Shown: positions 47,513-61,117, counted from the stretch's first letter. The stretch: 64,000 bases of DNA from Cunninghamia lanceolata (GCA_027924645.1 BSBN01001017.1:11124501-11188500); one strand, 5' to 3'. Program-made: numbers and translations. Notes: generated by a model from the letters alone, not told the origin.

Positions 47513-49470
47513 TGTTGTGCCTTACACACATGCCCCATTTGACTAAATGGGGACCTCCCCTTTTTTTGGTTGTTGGCCTAGAGTGTTGGCTTAGTTTCTA
47601 TTAGTTCCTAAGATTTTCAACTTGCATTGTTAAAATGATCCATTTGAGAGTCACAGTTTCAATTTCCCTGATGGAGAGTGTTTGGGTTACCTAATCCTTC
47701 GAATGTTCAAGTCAAGTGTTCCTTTTTCATTAAAAGTTTAAGTCCAAAAGGTCCTTAGCACTAAAAACTCAAGCCATTGACTTGGTACTGAAAACTAAAC
47801 TCCTTAACCTAAGTGCTAAAATACACATCACTGCCTTCACCACTAAAATCTTATGGCACTGACTTTAGCACTAAAAAGACCTCCTATCGACTTGCACTAG
47901 AACCATGTTGTATTGCCTTTTGTTAGTAAGAGGTAAAAGCCATGCTAGGTCGGTAGGAAGAGAATCTCACACTAGATCAATTGACCCCAAAATCCCTGCC
48001 AAGTCGGAGGAAGGCAAGAACCCCGCCAAGCTCATTGCGCATCAAGTTGTCTGTCGTACCTATGCATTAATGTTAGATAATTAAGGAATATAAATCATCT
48101 GCATCTAAGTTTTAAGCTCATTCTGTGATTAAAATTTTTACAGAGCTCTATTGAAGGTGATTCAGGAGAAATTTTCACCACCTATTGTTCACTCTCCACA
48201 TTTATTTCATATTCAGGTTGGCCATTTTTGAACTCGTTCTCATATTTGAATTCCTGAGCTAGGTTTTTAGTTTATTGATTCACACAGTCTGTTTCTTCAT
48301 TTAAATCTTTTGAGCTTAAGGGTTTTGAGTAGAGAATTTTGTTTAGATAAGGGATTATTGTCTTTCACTAAGTAATGAATTTGAAATTAATCCTTTGCTG
48401 TTGGAAGTAGGTAGTTGTGATTCGACTGTAGAACCCTCCTCAAGATCATGAGCTGAAACCCTAGGAATCACATAGATAAATTGAGATCATTGAAGTAAGA
48501 TCAAAATCTTAGGTAACAGATAAAAGGCTTAAACATGTTCCTCACAAATGAATGTTGTCACCACCATTCGTCCTAAAAATCAACCTTATCAACCAATGCC
48601 AAAGTGGGTTTTTGCTGACTTGTGCCTCAGCCCCCCAAATCTTTGTTAGTTAGACCCCTTGGAAATTCCCATAGACCTTTGCATAATCTCCTTGGCACTA
48701 AAAGATTGGTGTCTCAACTTGTGCTAAAATTCGTTGCCTCCGACTTAATGACCACCCTTTGGAAACCTGTGCTAGGCTGAACCATTGAAAGTCCACGCCA
48801 TCAAAATTCCCTGTCGAACCCAAAGTAGAAAATTGTGCTAGAAATTAGATACACTGCCCTTGTGCTAAAATCACTCCTTACTATCTTTTAGCATTACCCC
48901 TAAAAAACCGTGCAGAGTAGTATAGGTTAAAATCACCAAGTTTAGCTTAGAAAAAACTTAGTGCCAAATTTGAGTAGTATTGACTTGGGCCAAAATTATC
49001 TCTGACCAACTTTATGCATTAACCTTTCAAAATAGTGCAAGTCACCACCCACGAAATTTCCCACCAACATATCTTCATACCCTTAGCACTGAAATCACTT
49101 CCTATTGACCTGTGTTGGAATTGACCCAAATTGACTTCAATCAATGACCTCACAAATTCATGCCAGTTTGTGTTAGTTAAAAGTCACACTAAAGTCCATG
49201 GTTAATCACTTTGTCCATCCTGCATCAAAAACCATCCTTACTGACCTGCATTGAAAATCCCCTTTACTGACTTTAGTCGATGGACCCAAAATACAGTGCT
49301 AGGTTAGTAGAGACAAATTTTAGTGCTTTTAGTCTGTGACCCCCCAAATCAGCACAAAACACCTTCAGAGCATGATTTTTCAAAATTTTCAAAAAGGAAA
49401 AGGTCTGTTTTGATGAATTAATCAATTCAAAGGTAAAATTAAAAATGATTTGAATGTTTTGGATAGAATT
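47513..49470 (+). repeat. Element A 3' LTR, segment 1
   Basis: Aligns with 5344-7312 of the 5' copy, including the CACTAAAA/TTGAC array. Cut by element D. Confidence 0.88.
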
Positions 49471-50002
49471 TGTAGACATCTAAAATTGACCAATTTCCTA
49501 GTTTATCCTTATTTCCCTATTTATCCTTAATTATCCTTAATTATTGATTGATTATCCTAATCCTCTCCCCATATAAGATTTAATTAATTTTAATTAATTA
49601 AATTCTTATATTCCATCTCGTAGATAATAAAATAAATTTAACAAATTTAATTTATTATTTACTTTACCTAAAACCTTTTCGTAAAATCAAAACCCGTAAA
49701 ATACCTACCATGACCCTAACTACCATTTACCCTTCACCGAGCCAAAAACCTGTTCAACTGCTTAAATTGACTTTTGAAACCGTCCCCAAAACTTTATAAA
49801 AATCAAACTCATTTTCATTTATTACCCCGGCTAAAACTACATGGGAGTTATGTTAAATACGAGCAACCACATTTTTAATATTTAGTAACATTTATCTAGT
49901 TTATATAGCTATATCTTTAATCTTTCTTGTTGCATTTGATATAAGTTTTTGGGGTTTTAATTACAATTTTTTTTTAATAAAATTTATATCTGGTGTATAC
50001 AT
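49471..50002 (+). repeat. Element D 5' LTR
   Basis: TGTAGACATC to GTGTATACA. A TTTATAAAAA stretch near 49793 may be the TATA box. Confidence 0.9.
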
Positions 50003-53000
50003 TGGTGAACCTAACATGAACATCCCTCTGTAATCATTTGTTGCAAGTGTTCTACTTTGAGAACTTGTAGGATTTGGTACATGTCTATGTCTTGGATGCG
50101 GTACTGGTTTTTTGAGGAACATTGAAACAAAAGCCATAAATGAGGACATCACAGATAAAGATTGATTTAAAGCACTTCATATTTTTGGTGACAAGAATTT
50201 TTTAGGACATCGTCCCTCTTGCACGGCCATTTCACTTGACTTAAACTTTTCATTTACATAACCATTAGCATGTCATTCAGAATAAAAACTTCTAGTTAAC
50301 AAAGTGGTTACCAATTTGTCTTGATTAGATTATTGATAATTGTCACTATTGCTTTTTTGTTAATGTGGTGTGACCGTGATGCTAATATGAATATCTAACA
50401 TGTCGAAGATTGTTGCATAAAAGTGTTGAATAGTGGCAATTTCTCATCGTTATAGAGTCATCCCAATAGGCAACATCAGTAACTTTGTATGTTGCTACAT
50501 TATACCCATTTCCAAGAGAGAGCACCAAAAACATTCTTTTGTTCTGATTGAAAATGTTTACCGTTAATAATTTATTGTTACAATGGTCATTATTTTGAAG
50601 CTTTCAATTGGTGTTTAATGCTTGAATTCTGAAGTTAGTATTAATGATAGCCAGTTGCATATTACTAACTACGCCTAGTATCTTTACCAGTGATGTGCAT
50701 TATAGTGCTTGGAGTTGTTTCATGCTACAAAAAGAACTTATGATGAAAAATCTTATAAACTCATCAGTTGTTCCTAGGGTGTTGCATATTCTAGGAACCT
50801 CTTAGAGTGCTACATCCACTATGCTTAGAGATTGCCTCACGCCGAAAAGGATATTCATGCTGGTAAAATCCTAAATGTTTGGGTTGTTCCTAATGATATA
50901 TTCGTTGAATCTCATATTGTTCTTTGCGCAACACTAGAAAATTTTGTAAACTCCTTGGTTGTTCCATCAACATATTCCTTGAATCCTTTGGTGAATTTTC
51001 CCAAACTCAATGGATGTTCTTGTCAGCATCTTTCCTAAAAATTTTCTAAACTCGTTGGTTGCTTCTCTTGGCGTCTTTCTTGAACATCTTATGGGTGCAA
51101 GTATTATTTATGTTGTATGGAGCTAGGAGTCTATTCAAAAGAGCCGTGATAGAAATTTAATATGTTGTAAACCATAGTCTTTAAAGCATAAAATATCCAG
51201 AATGTTGTTTGTGTTCTTCTCATAGGCCATACAACCTTTTGTATCACTATTTTGTTCCCAACTATATTCGTGGTTTTTATGGAGGCTCAACTTATTGAAT
51301 ACAGTTTGAATGTTTTTGCTGTCGGGTATAACCATTGGAATAGCTTTTATTGGTCACATCATTGTTTTTATTGCTGTTATCAAATCCTATATGGTATTAT
51401 AAGAGTTTGTTTACATTTGATAAAAACTTTGAACTTTGAAGATTAATGGAGGCAGATGTTTAATATTTATTAAGGAATTCAAAGGTTTAGCAATACAAAA
51501 AGATTATTATGTCTTTAAATGGAGTTCTCATAAAAGTTGCTTAACTATCACAACTTCAAACAGAACACCCACTGCCACCTTTCTGACATTTTGGAAACCT
51601 ATTGTGTTCTTATTTATTTCATTGTCTTTTGAATAATGATATTTAATGTTGAGATAATCACCAGGAGAAACTATTATATGTGACCAGATAGAAATCAAAC
51701 TGCTGAAGACAAATTTTAACCACTAGAGTGTCAATTTCTAGCCCTAGGAGGCTGTTTCGTTCAAACTTGCATAATTTTTTCAATTTTTGTTATATTTTCA
51801 CTTTTTTGTAAGCATCAGAAAGGGGACTCAGAGTGATTCGTAATGGTAAAATAATTTCTTGTAGATTCATGACTAATTTTCTAGTATAATCATTTGATAA
51901 TTAATCTTTTGTTTTGAAACATCAAACATTTCTTCTTGCCGTGCCATTTAACATTTCATGTGGACTTTTGCAGGATCATTCATCTTAGTTTAACATTTTT
52001 ACTTGCAGATCTTACGCATGTCAAACACACAAATTTTGCAAACTACTAATTAGTGTGTTGCAGGTTTGATTGTTAGAGACTCTAATCTTGATACATTGTG
52101 TCTTCTTTTTATAGATTAGATCACATCATAAGCAAAGGTTAAAATTAACAAGTGTTTGCCATGTCTTGTGGTATACATGTGTCATTGAATGCGTATGCTC
52201 TTCTCTTGCATCACTTGGTGATCTTGAAAATTAAAAGCATCCCTTTGACATTTTGTATAACCACCCACATATTTGGATTTAGAATTAAAATGAACCCCAT
52301 GCGAGTGTGAGGAAAAGGTGTTGTTATGCTCTCTCCTTGCGTTTCATGCGATTTGGGAGATCAAAAACAACATGTTTTCCTTGCTTTTGTTACCCTTTAG
52401 AGTGGGCTTGCTCTTGAGACACATCCGAAAGGAGAACTCACTTGTGATCCGAAGCGAGACTTTCATCTGGCCCACTATATAAATTGAGGATAAGGTGAAA
52501 GCCAAGTCTAACCGGTATTAGTGCTCACCATATAGTGCTAGCTCAAAAGGAGGCATACCTTAGTGTATATTAAACTCCTAGTAGGGTTAGTTAGAGCCTT
52601 AAGTGGCTTGCTGGATGCTCGTGGGGTCCTGGTCCCCTAGATATTCACTAGAACCCTTTTGTTTAGTGGCCAAAAACCCTCTACTTGTTGATATAGGAGG
52701 AAACTTTGATAGTCGTCCCACATTTTTGTAGCTTATGGTAGAGATAGCAAGGTACCTCATGATCTATGCGTCTGAGGACCTAGAACTTGGTGTGCCTGAG
52801 AAGTGAGTGCATTGTAAGGGGGAGCCCGTGCCCCAAGTTCCTGAAACTATACACCATAAGTAGGCGCGACTGGGTAAAACCAAGTGGGAACTCAACAAGT
52901 ATTGTCCTTTCCTAGCCTAGGATCATGCATGTTTACAAGGGTTTGTAAAACATCAAGATATCACCAAAAACAACCAATCTGACATGTTTTTTATATGATT

Positions 53001-53272
53001 GATGTGTGTGCTTGTCTGATCTTCACCCTTAGACATTCTTTCCATCCATTCATTTCAAATCATCATATTACATTTTCTAATCACCACTACAACTTGGCCT
53101 TCAAAATTGGGAACCTATCATCCTTTAGTGTCACATCTCAAGTGGAACCTTATCACTTTAAATCCTAAGAAGCTCTTTCAATTGATCAAATCATCCAATC
53201 CATCCATTTCCCATCCATTTCCTACCTACTTATATTCACTCCTGGAACCTAGTCCAATCCTTATTCATCAAA
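50003..53272 (+). other. Element D leader
   Basis: 3.3 kb without coding signal. Begins TTGGTGAACCTAACATG directly after the LTR, which may be the primer site; I could not match it to a tRNA. A TATATAAA lies at about 52478. No other structure is recognised. Confidence 0.55.
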
Positions 53273-56200
53273 ATGGTTGTAACCATCAACAAATATAGGA
53301 GAAATCAAAAACCAAAACTCATACTTCGCGGAGCCCCTCCTAGATATAATAATGATGAGAATTTGGTAGATCATGATGCATATTTTTATACCCATGAACC
53401 ATATATCTCCCCATATTGGCCTCCACCAACATCACTATCATCCCAAGAACATGAGAAAATACAAGAGCTTCAACATATCTATGATGATCATTATCCACAA
53501 GACCATTCTTATCATCTTAACACAATCCAAGATTTTCCTTCCATGCCCTCAACCTCACAAAACTATAATCCTACCCAGGTCTCAAATTTGACATCCATTA
53601 ATCCCCAAGTCCTTTAGCTACAACAACAACTCATCCAATCACAACAATAAGAGGCAGATCTTAGATTTCAATTGGCATAACTATCACAATTATCTTCACA
53701 ATTTCAACATCCTACCACATCAACACCCCAACTCTATGAGTCATCTCCATCCACCTCATACAAATCTTTATCACAACCAATCGACCACTCATATCAACCC
53801 AACCCATCCATACCCCAAACCTATTCAACAATAACTTTACCTCAAACCTCACAGGTCCAAATCTCTACCCATGCTTCATCTTCACACATACCAAGTCCCC
53901 TCACCTTATATATTCAATAACAAAGCCAAAAAAACAAGCCCTCCTTCAACAACAACAAATCTTAGCCCAAAAACCACAACCTTCATTTAATACATCATCC
54001 TCCATACCTTTATCCATGCAACAACAACAAATTCCATCTAATTTCAATCCTAATCCATTGGTCCCCCAACCTTCTCATTCCTCAATCCCTTTTTTACCTT
54101 CACCACCATCATCCATACAACATCAACAAATTCAACCTAAATTCTATGAGTCATCCCCATCATCATGCCAACCTAGTCCTTCCACATCAACCGATCTCAT
54201 GAATATTCCTCAATATCCATCTCAAAATCCTCCACAACATGAGCATACTAGAACTAATCCCTCCTTGCACCAAGATCAATAATTCACAAGTCATCTTAAA
54301 GATACTCTTGACAAGGGAGATACCACATCAAGTTTGGAATCATACACCAATCCATCTACTAGTCCTCCTCATCCATCCATCCCTATGGAACCTCCATCAT
54401 ATAATCCTTCCAACCTTCCAAATCCTAATCCATTAAGCCAATCCCCACACTTAAAGTCTAAACCATCAAGTCTTCCCAAACCCAATCCTATGATCCATCA
54501 ATCTAAGCCCAATCCAAGTCTTGATCCTATCACAGCCAATCCTATCATCCCTACACCTGATATAAATCCCAATCCTATTATATCCAATCCTCTTGTCCAT
54601 CTATCTGATCCTAATCCTACTCCTATCACACCTAATCATACAGCTTCCACCCTTTATTATCCATCCATTATATTGTACATCCACCCATATACTAATGCAG
54701 GATGTGATCCATTGGATAGTAGCAAGGAATCAACCACCACCCTCATGCCATCAAATCCCTATCTAAGAACCTTTAAATGTCATGCCTATTTCTCCAATCT
54801 CATCTTCTAGTCCACAAATTATCCAAGAACCTTCAAATCTTCTTGAAGATCCACCTACCATAAGCCCAATTCATTCCCCACCATACATCAAATCTATCAA
54901 AGAGACCCCCATTCCTATCCAAACTCAAGATTTATGTCAAGAATCAACTCTAAAGCATGATCAATTGTGCTCCTTACCAAGTCAAGATCAAAACCCTTCA
55001 TTTCAACCTATTCATAACCTATATGTTTTCTATGATCAAGATATTATCTGTGATCAAGAGCTTGTCACTCCTTTCACTCATGGTCCTAATACTATCCATG
55101 CTCAAGAAACTTCCACCAATCAAGAATCAACTCTAAAGCATGATCAACTTTGCTCCTTACCAAATCAAGATCAAAACCCTTCCTTTCAACCTATTCATAA
55201 CCTATATCTTTTCTATGATCAAGATATTATCTATGATCAAGAGCTTGTCACTCCTTCCACTCACGGTCCCAATACTATCCATGCTCAAGAAACTTCCACC
55301 AGTCCCATCCATTCTCCTTCAATCCATGATCCCACAACATCTACTTCCCTTGATGAGACATTGGATCCCCACAATGACATAGATGATCAAATAAATACAT
55401 TAGATCTTAAGAATGATGTTAATCAAGATCCTATCACTCCTTCACCATCTCATATTTATCCCATTTCAAATCCACCATCATGTCCTATTAGTCTTACTAC
55501 CTTCCTAAATGAATGTTCTTCACTAGGAGAGTAGAAACCATTGTCTACCACTTCTCCATCCAATAATGAGCTCAAGTCTAGTTCCCAAAGCACACCTAGT
55601 CCCATCGTCCACCGCATACTCCAAAACATGAACTATCAAGCTAAAGGGTTAGTCCTTCATGAACAAGGTATTTTGGAGCCTATTCGTGTCAAAGTCCCTC
55701 CATGCTCATATGGCCTTGGATATACACCCCAAGGTAAGCAATAACAAGCTGTTAGTACACCATTTCTGCCTCCTAAATCCACTCCATCTAAGCCCAAACT
55801 AGGTGCACCTCATCGCACCCATAAAACATATGTTTCCATTCCTCCTCCATCATCCTACAAACCCAAAAAGCATGTGACCATTCATCTCCCTCCATCCACT
55901 TTACCTCCACTTCTTCCAACTCCTAACATCCCTCTATCTATTTTACCTCCCCTCCTTCCAACTCCTAATATTCCTATTATCACATCCCCTTATCACTTTA
56001 GCCAAAAATCCATTAATCCCTCCTTCCATACATCCCATTCCCATAAATCCCCTGCAATTCTTAATCATGATCAACAAATGCACACATTGAATAAACATGA
56101 AGCTATCCTAAACACCCCTATGGGATTCAAAAATAAAAATTTGGATGCCTCCACCCATAAAGCCAAAAATCCCAATAATTCTCATGCCATATGGCAAAAA

Positions 56201-56382
56201 TGCAAAGAATCAAAGCAAAATCAAAATTCAAAGAGGCTACCCAAGTACACATCTCAAAAAGATAATCTCAAAACTAACATGGTTTGGGTCCCCAAGCAAA
56301 AAGTATCTAGTTCAATTGGAGTATCCACACGTCTAAAATCCCAAATATCCCGCTCCCTATCACAAAATCCTAAAATTCATTA
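53273..56382 (+). pseudogene. Element D Gag-like Pro/Ser-rich ORF with G-patch-like segment
   Basis: Starts MVVTINKYRRNQKPKL at 53273 and runs, with stops and two frame changes (about 53950 and 54780), to 56382. The part from 54782 onward is one frame broken only by TAG at 55534 and TAA near 55742. A G-patch-like segment lies near 55600-55730 (HRILQNMNYQAKGLVLHEQG, then GLGYTPQGKQ). It contains a 61-codon duplication. Low complexity, rich in Pro, Ser, His and Asn. Homologous to the B ORF, better conserved in the C-terminal half. Confidence 0.7.
54939..55304 (+). repeat. In-frame 183-bp tandem duplication
   Basis: The block starting GAATCAACTCTAAAGCATG at 54941 recurs at 55124. 183 bp equals 61 codons, so the frame is kept. 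Confidence 0.9.
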
Positions 56383-58768
56383 GTCCATTTGGGTCCCTAA
56401 AGACCTGATTAGGCAATCCCCTCAGATAACATCTCCATTACTCCCAAATCTCCCTTCTAAGCTTCAAAATCCATTTCGGTGTGTGCAACCATTGGTCATG
56501 GTTCCCTTCCAGTCCACAACATTCCCACATACCTCCATCTCCCCATCTCCCATCTACTATCCTACTTATTTCTTCCATCATAATCCTATGGTCCATGCTA
56601 TTGCATAAGCCATATCTATGTCTTTAACTCCATCCTCATCCACTATCCTTCCATCATTGTCCACATCATACTCTCCTATCCCCTATCATTCCTTGCATGA
56701 ACCTTTCATAATCCACATCAAAATCCATTACCCTCTCATACAATTCCCTACCAACATCTATGAGCATAATGACATTTGACATGGTCTATGATTTATCCAA
56801 ACTGGGACATTTCTATGGGAACAAAATCTTGAGTCCCCATCTATTCCATCCGACTATCCCCTACACAGAAAAAAAATCAAAATAGTAAAGATAAACCATT
56901 TCGTCTAATGGTGAAAACCTGGTAAATAGGTGCCTTGGATAAGTACCATGATGAAAACCTGGCAAACAAGCGTCATGCGTAGGTGATTATCTATGTGCTT
57001 TACACTTGGGGGCATGTTGTCATATCTATCCCATGTCATATCCTATCTACCCATCTCATATCCTATCCTATCATTTTCCATCTTATCTTGACATCCTTAC
57101 CCATCATATTTGTTGTACCTTCCTCATTACACCATCCATCTTCCCTTCCTCCTTTTTGATCTTGATGAGGATAGGGGTAAAATGTTGAAAAATGCTTTTA
57201 GACACCTCTTGTCATACTCCAAATTCCATCCATATGTTTCTACAAATATCCTCCATACATCCATCTACATCCTTAGTCAATTCATCCCTTCCAACCATCA
57301 TCCCTATCATGCATCCTAATCAGAATCACCTTTTTAAATCCTAAGGCATAATATCTAGAGTAGGGGTAGGTTATTCCTATGTGATGTAGTCCTTGAAGAT
57401 CACATCCTAGGCCCCTTCCATCCATCTATCATATATCTCCCATACATTATCCATCCATACATCTACCTTTGTCCTATTGCCAATCCTTGTATCCATCCAT
57501 CCAATCCTACATTTATCCCATTTCCAATCTTTTTCATCCTACCTTCATCCTATTGCCCATGCTCTTATCCATCCATCTAATCATTTTACCTATCCTATCT
57601 ATTATTTCTCATCTGCATCCTATCATCCTCCTTGCCTTTTGGTTTGGTTTTTCCTTGTCATTAGTATCTATCCGAGGGCTATCCATGTACAATCCAATGC
57701 TAAACATCAAAATATTGTCAAAAATCCAAAAAAAAATAAAACATTTGAAAAATATGAAAAAAATCAAATGTCCAACAAAAAAATCAATCCACGTCCAATC
57801 CAATCACCATCAATTCTTCAAATCAATTCAATCAAGTTCATCCAACTAATTCAAATCATTCACCTCAATCCATCAACAAAATCATTCAAATGATTCTAAA
57901 TAACACTGATCCAAATGCAAGTCATCCTTAATCCATACCAATCAAGTCAATCAATCAAGCCAGTTTATCCAATCACATCAATGGTCTTGGTTCCTAGCCT
58001 AGTTGTGAACCTAATCGATCGATCATCATCATCAATGGGATATATAATTCCCAATCCTAGTGTTGTTCTTGGGATATATTATTCCCATATCAACAACACA
58101 ATCCTCACGTTGTTCTTGGGATAAATCATTCCCACATCAACAATGCTATCAAACAATCATCAATTATTATTAGCATCAATCAATCCATTCGATCATCAAT
58201 TTTCAGCTTGACAGGGGCAATGCCTTGTTTGTTTTTGAATCATTTGTGCATGCTTGCTTGCTTGTGTGTGTCATCATTTCATCTTGCATTTGAATCACAT
58301 CCATATCATTCCAGCTAATATTCATATCTTGTGTATGTTGGAATAGCTTTTTCCATTATCCTTTGTATCTAAGGTCAAATCATACCTTTTGTGCATTAGG
58401 ACTTTAATGCTCTACGTTTACTTCCTGATATGTTAGATAAGGTTGTATTACGCTAGTTACATTTGACACGTCATCACCCTGGTCCTTATACCTTGGTGCA
58501 TAACGTTAGGTGCTATAACAAACATCATGTTGCTCAAAGTTTACTCTGCATAACTCTATCTCCTTTCCTTTGCTTCCTTTTTCAAGAGCCTCTCCATCTC
58601 CTTCATCCCTGCATAGCCTCTTGAGGGGGCATTCTCTACCAATCCTTCATTTTTATGAACCCCATCTGATCCCATCTATCTAATCCAATCTAATCCAACC
58701 CAAAATCTGAATTCAAAAACCTAGGTTTTAATCTTCTTTGAAACGACATTGCTTCACAACATCGTCTC
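56383..58768 (+). other. Element D 3' non-coding region
   Basis: About 2.4 kb. Contains the GGTGAAAACC modules (56908-56990), CCATCC-rich sequence, and a block at about 58240-58540 that matches 37720-38010 in B more closely than the ORFs match each other. Confidence 0.6.
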
Positions 58769-58782
58769 AAAGAGGGGCAAAA
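58769..58782 (+). promoter_or_regulatory. Polypurine tract of element D
   Basis: AAAGAGGGGCAAAA directly before the 3' LTR, identical to element B. Confidence 0.85.
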
Positions 58783-59302
58783 TATAGACATCTAAAATTG
58801 ACCAATTTCCTAGTTTATCCTTATTTCCCTATTTATCCTTAATTATCCTTAATTATTCCTTGATTATCCTAATCCTCCCCCCATATAAGATTTAATTAAT
58901 TTTAATTAATTAAATTCTTATATTCCATCCCGTAGATAATAAAATAAATTTAACAAATTTACTTTACCTAAAACCTTGTTGTAAAATCAAAACCCGTAAA
59001 CTACCTACCATGACCCTAACTACCATTTACCGTTCACCGAGCCAAAAACCTGTTCAACTGCTTGAACATACTTTTGAAACCATCCCCAAAACTTTATAAA
59101 AATCAAACTCATTTTTATTTATTACCCTAGCCAAAACTACATGGGAGTTATGCTAAATATGAGCAACCACATTTTTAATATTTGGTAACATTTATCTGGT
59201 TTATATAGCTATATCTTCAATCTTTCTTGTTGCATTTGATATAAGTTTTGGGGGTTTTAATTGCAAAATTTTTTTAATAAAATTTATATATGGTGTATAC
59301 AG
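58783..59302 (+). repeat. Element D 3' LTR
   Basis: Begins TATAGACATC (TG to TA change) and ends GTGTATACA. Pairs with 49471-50002. Confidence 0.92.
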
Positions 59303-59536
59303 AAGTTTCAAAAGAATTGCATTTATTACATGAAGTTAGTAAGGTTTCAAAGTGTTGTTTTCATTTCTTTTTTTACATAACTTATGTAATAGATGTTATT
59401 GAGTTAATTAGCATGTAAATTTTAGACTTATGCATTCTAGAGAAGATTTTGTAGTTACTTTATGAGAAAACTTGACTAAGGGATAAAGAATAAGTAACCC
59501 ACTCACTCAAAACTGTGAACCTCTAGGACAACACTG
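59303..59536 (+). repeat. Element A 3' LTR, segment 2
   Basis: Resumes the A LTR after D and aligns with about 7313-7544 of the 5' copy. Homology stops at AGGACAACACTG, where element E starts. Confidence 0.85.
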
Positions 59537-59589
59537 TGTTGTGTGCTTACACAACACGCCCCATTTTGACTTGACAAAATAGGGACCCA

Positions 59590-60160
59590 ACATGATGATG
59601 ACAACAACTTATCCCATTCCACAAAGGACCCAATATGACGGTGACACCATCAATCGGCTTGAACTCCAAAGGTCATCTGATTTATAACATCAGTCATCTT
59701 TTCTAATATGACTGATCTTTCATAACATGACGGTGACGTCATTCTAACTCGATATATAAAAAGCTCGACATGACCATGATGTCATCTTATTTAGAGGGTG
59801 ATATTCCTCAATATCAGGGTCATATTTCTTAACATCACCTAATTTCCTTCAGTATGACCATGATGTCAGCCTTTCACATTTTAACAAAGCCTATCCATGA
59901 TGATGACATCATCATCATATCCTGATCTATGAAAAGAGTCATATTAGTTAATATCCCTCATATTAACTAATGTGCATGCCCAGACCCGATAGTTTTATTC
60001 AATGGAATTTAGTGAACATAAACGTATGCATATTTGTATGCATAAAGTCTTGTATGTATCTGAGATACAAAGTGATATGCAGAAAGTGCACAAGATACAA
60101 AAGTGAGCCTAACAGTGAAAGGGATCATCAGGTTGAAATATGATGATGATGTCATCATTT
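59590..60160. repeat. Repeated CATGAYNNTGAYGTCAT-type motif in the E LTR
   Basis: About eight copies (59591, 59634, 59726, 59769, 59853, 59896, 60140 and weaker ones). The 59726 copy contains the full palindrome TGACGTCA, a known bZIP (CRE/as-1-like) core. Confidence 0.6.
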
Positions 60161-61117
60161 CTTGTCCGCATAACAGTGAACAAAAGCGCATGTATTGCAT
60201 ATGCATGATCTTATGCATGCGATATACACAGAGAGATACAAAACTGAAAATGTAAGGCTTGCATATCATATGAAGGGTCACATTACCCTTGAAATACAAA
60301 AAGGCTACCGAAAGGTGAAACTATTTGCAAGAATTCAGAGAAACTAAAAAAAAATTAGGAAATTTTGACCTTCCCCTTTGCAGTGTCATAACTCCTACCT
60401 ATTTTATCAGAATTTAAACTTTTTGGACTCATTGGAAAGATAAACTAGTTATCTAGTTTGAGTTGCCTGATTACCTAGGCTTAATGCCAAGTTACCAACG
60501 AAGTCTTGAGCCCTAATTTTGCTCCGAAGGCCTCCGAAAATGCAATTTACCAAGATGTAGAAAACACAAAAAATTACATTTTCGATGTTTTTATCAAAAA
60601 TCACTCAAATTACCATGGACCTGATCAGACATTGAAGCCATTTTAGGGCCTGATAGCATGTTTTCTAGTCAACGATAGCCACCCAGATCCTCTTGACCAC
60701 CTATGGACATTTAATTATGCGAATTTTCATAGATGCTCAATATTCATAACCCGATATATATAGGTTTGCACATTCAGCCTGTTTTAATGTAATTTTTATC
60801 TTCCTGCTGGCTATTAAGTGAAGTTGATGCTTATTTCTTGTCTGTTTATTGCAGGATGATGGAGCTGTTTGAGGCTAAGATCAGGATGGCTGAAAATTAC
60901 AGAGTTGCATGCAGAGGTAACATGAACCCGAGCTGAGGAGGATATTGTCAAATATGCTATTTGTTAGTTGGAGGATGGACTAGGTGAAAGATGATAGAAT
61001 ATTCTATGCCAGCTATGTAGCTACCAACTAGTAGGCACATGCTATTCAACTGGACTATTGATCTTAATAGATAAATCTTGACCGTAGGTCATTTGTAACT
61101 GTTCCCTCACCTTATTT

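Larger units (their letters stand above)
49471..59302 (+). mobile_element. Element D: non-autonomous, pol-less LTR retrotransposon
   Basis: Complete element of 9,832 bp with LTRs 49471-50002 (532 bp) and 58783-59302 (520 bp; a 12-bp indel and about 5% substitutions by eye). Flanks read GAATT on the left and GAAGT on the right, a 5-bp duplication with one change. Purine tract and ORF match element B. No RT or integrase. Confidence 0.88.
5344..59536 (+). mobile_element. Element A: Tat-like Ty3/gypsy retrotransposon (carries B, C, D, G and is cut by E)
   Basis: Repeats starting TGTTGTGCC occur at 5344 and 47513 and align over about 2.2 kb (roughly 9% different by eye). Between them lie an accessory ORF, a TATA box, a tRNA-Asn primer site (40289), gag, protease, RNase H, RT, RNase H and integrase in order on the plus strand. 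RT and integrase motifs (FRNLN, MPFGLINAGATFQ, YMDDL) are Tat-like. The 5' LTR is interrupted by B, and the 3' LTR by D and then E. The 3' end of the element is outside the window. With insertions removed, the LTR would be about 7.3 kb. No purine tract is obvious just before 47513. Confidence 0.75.
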
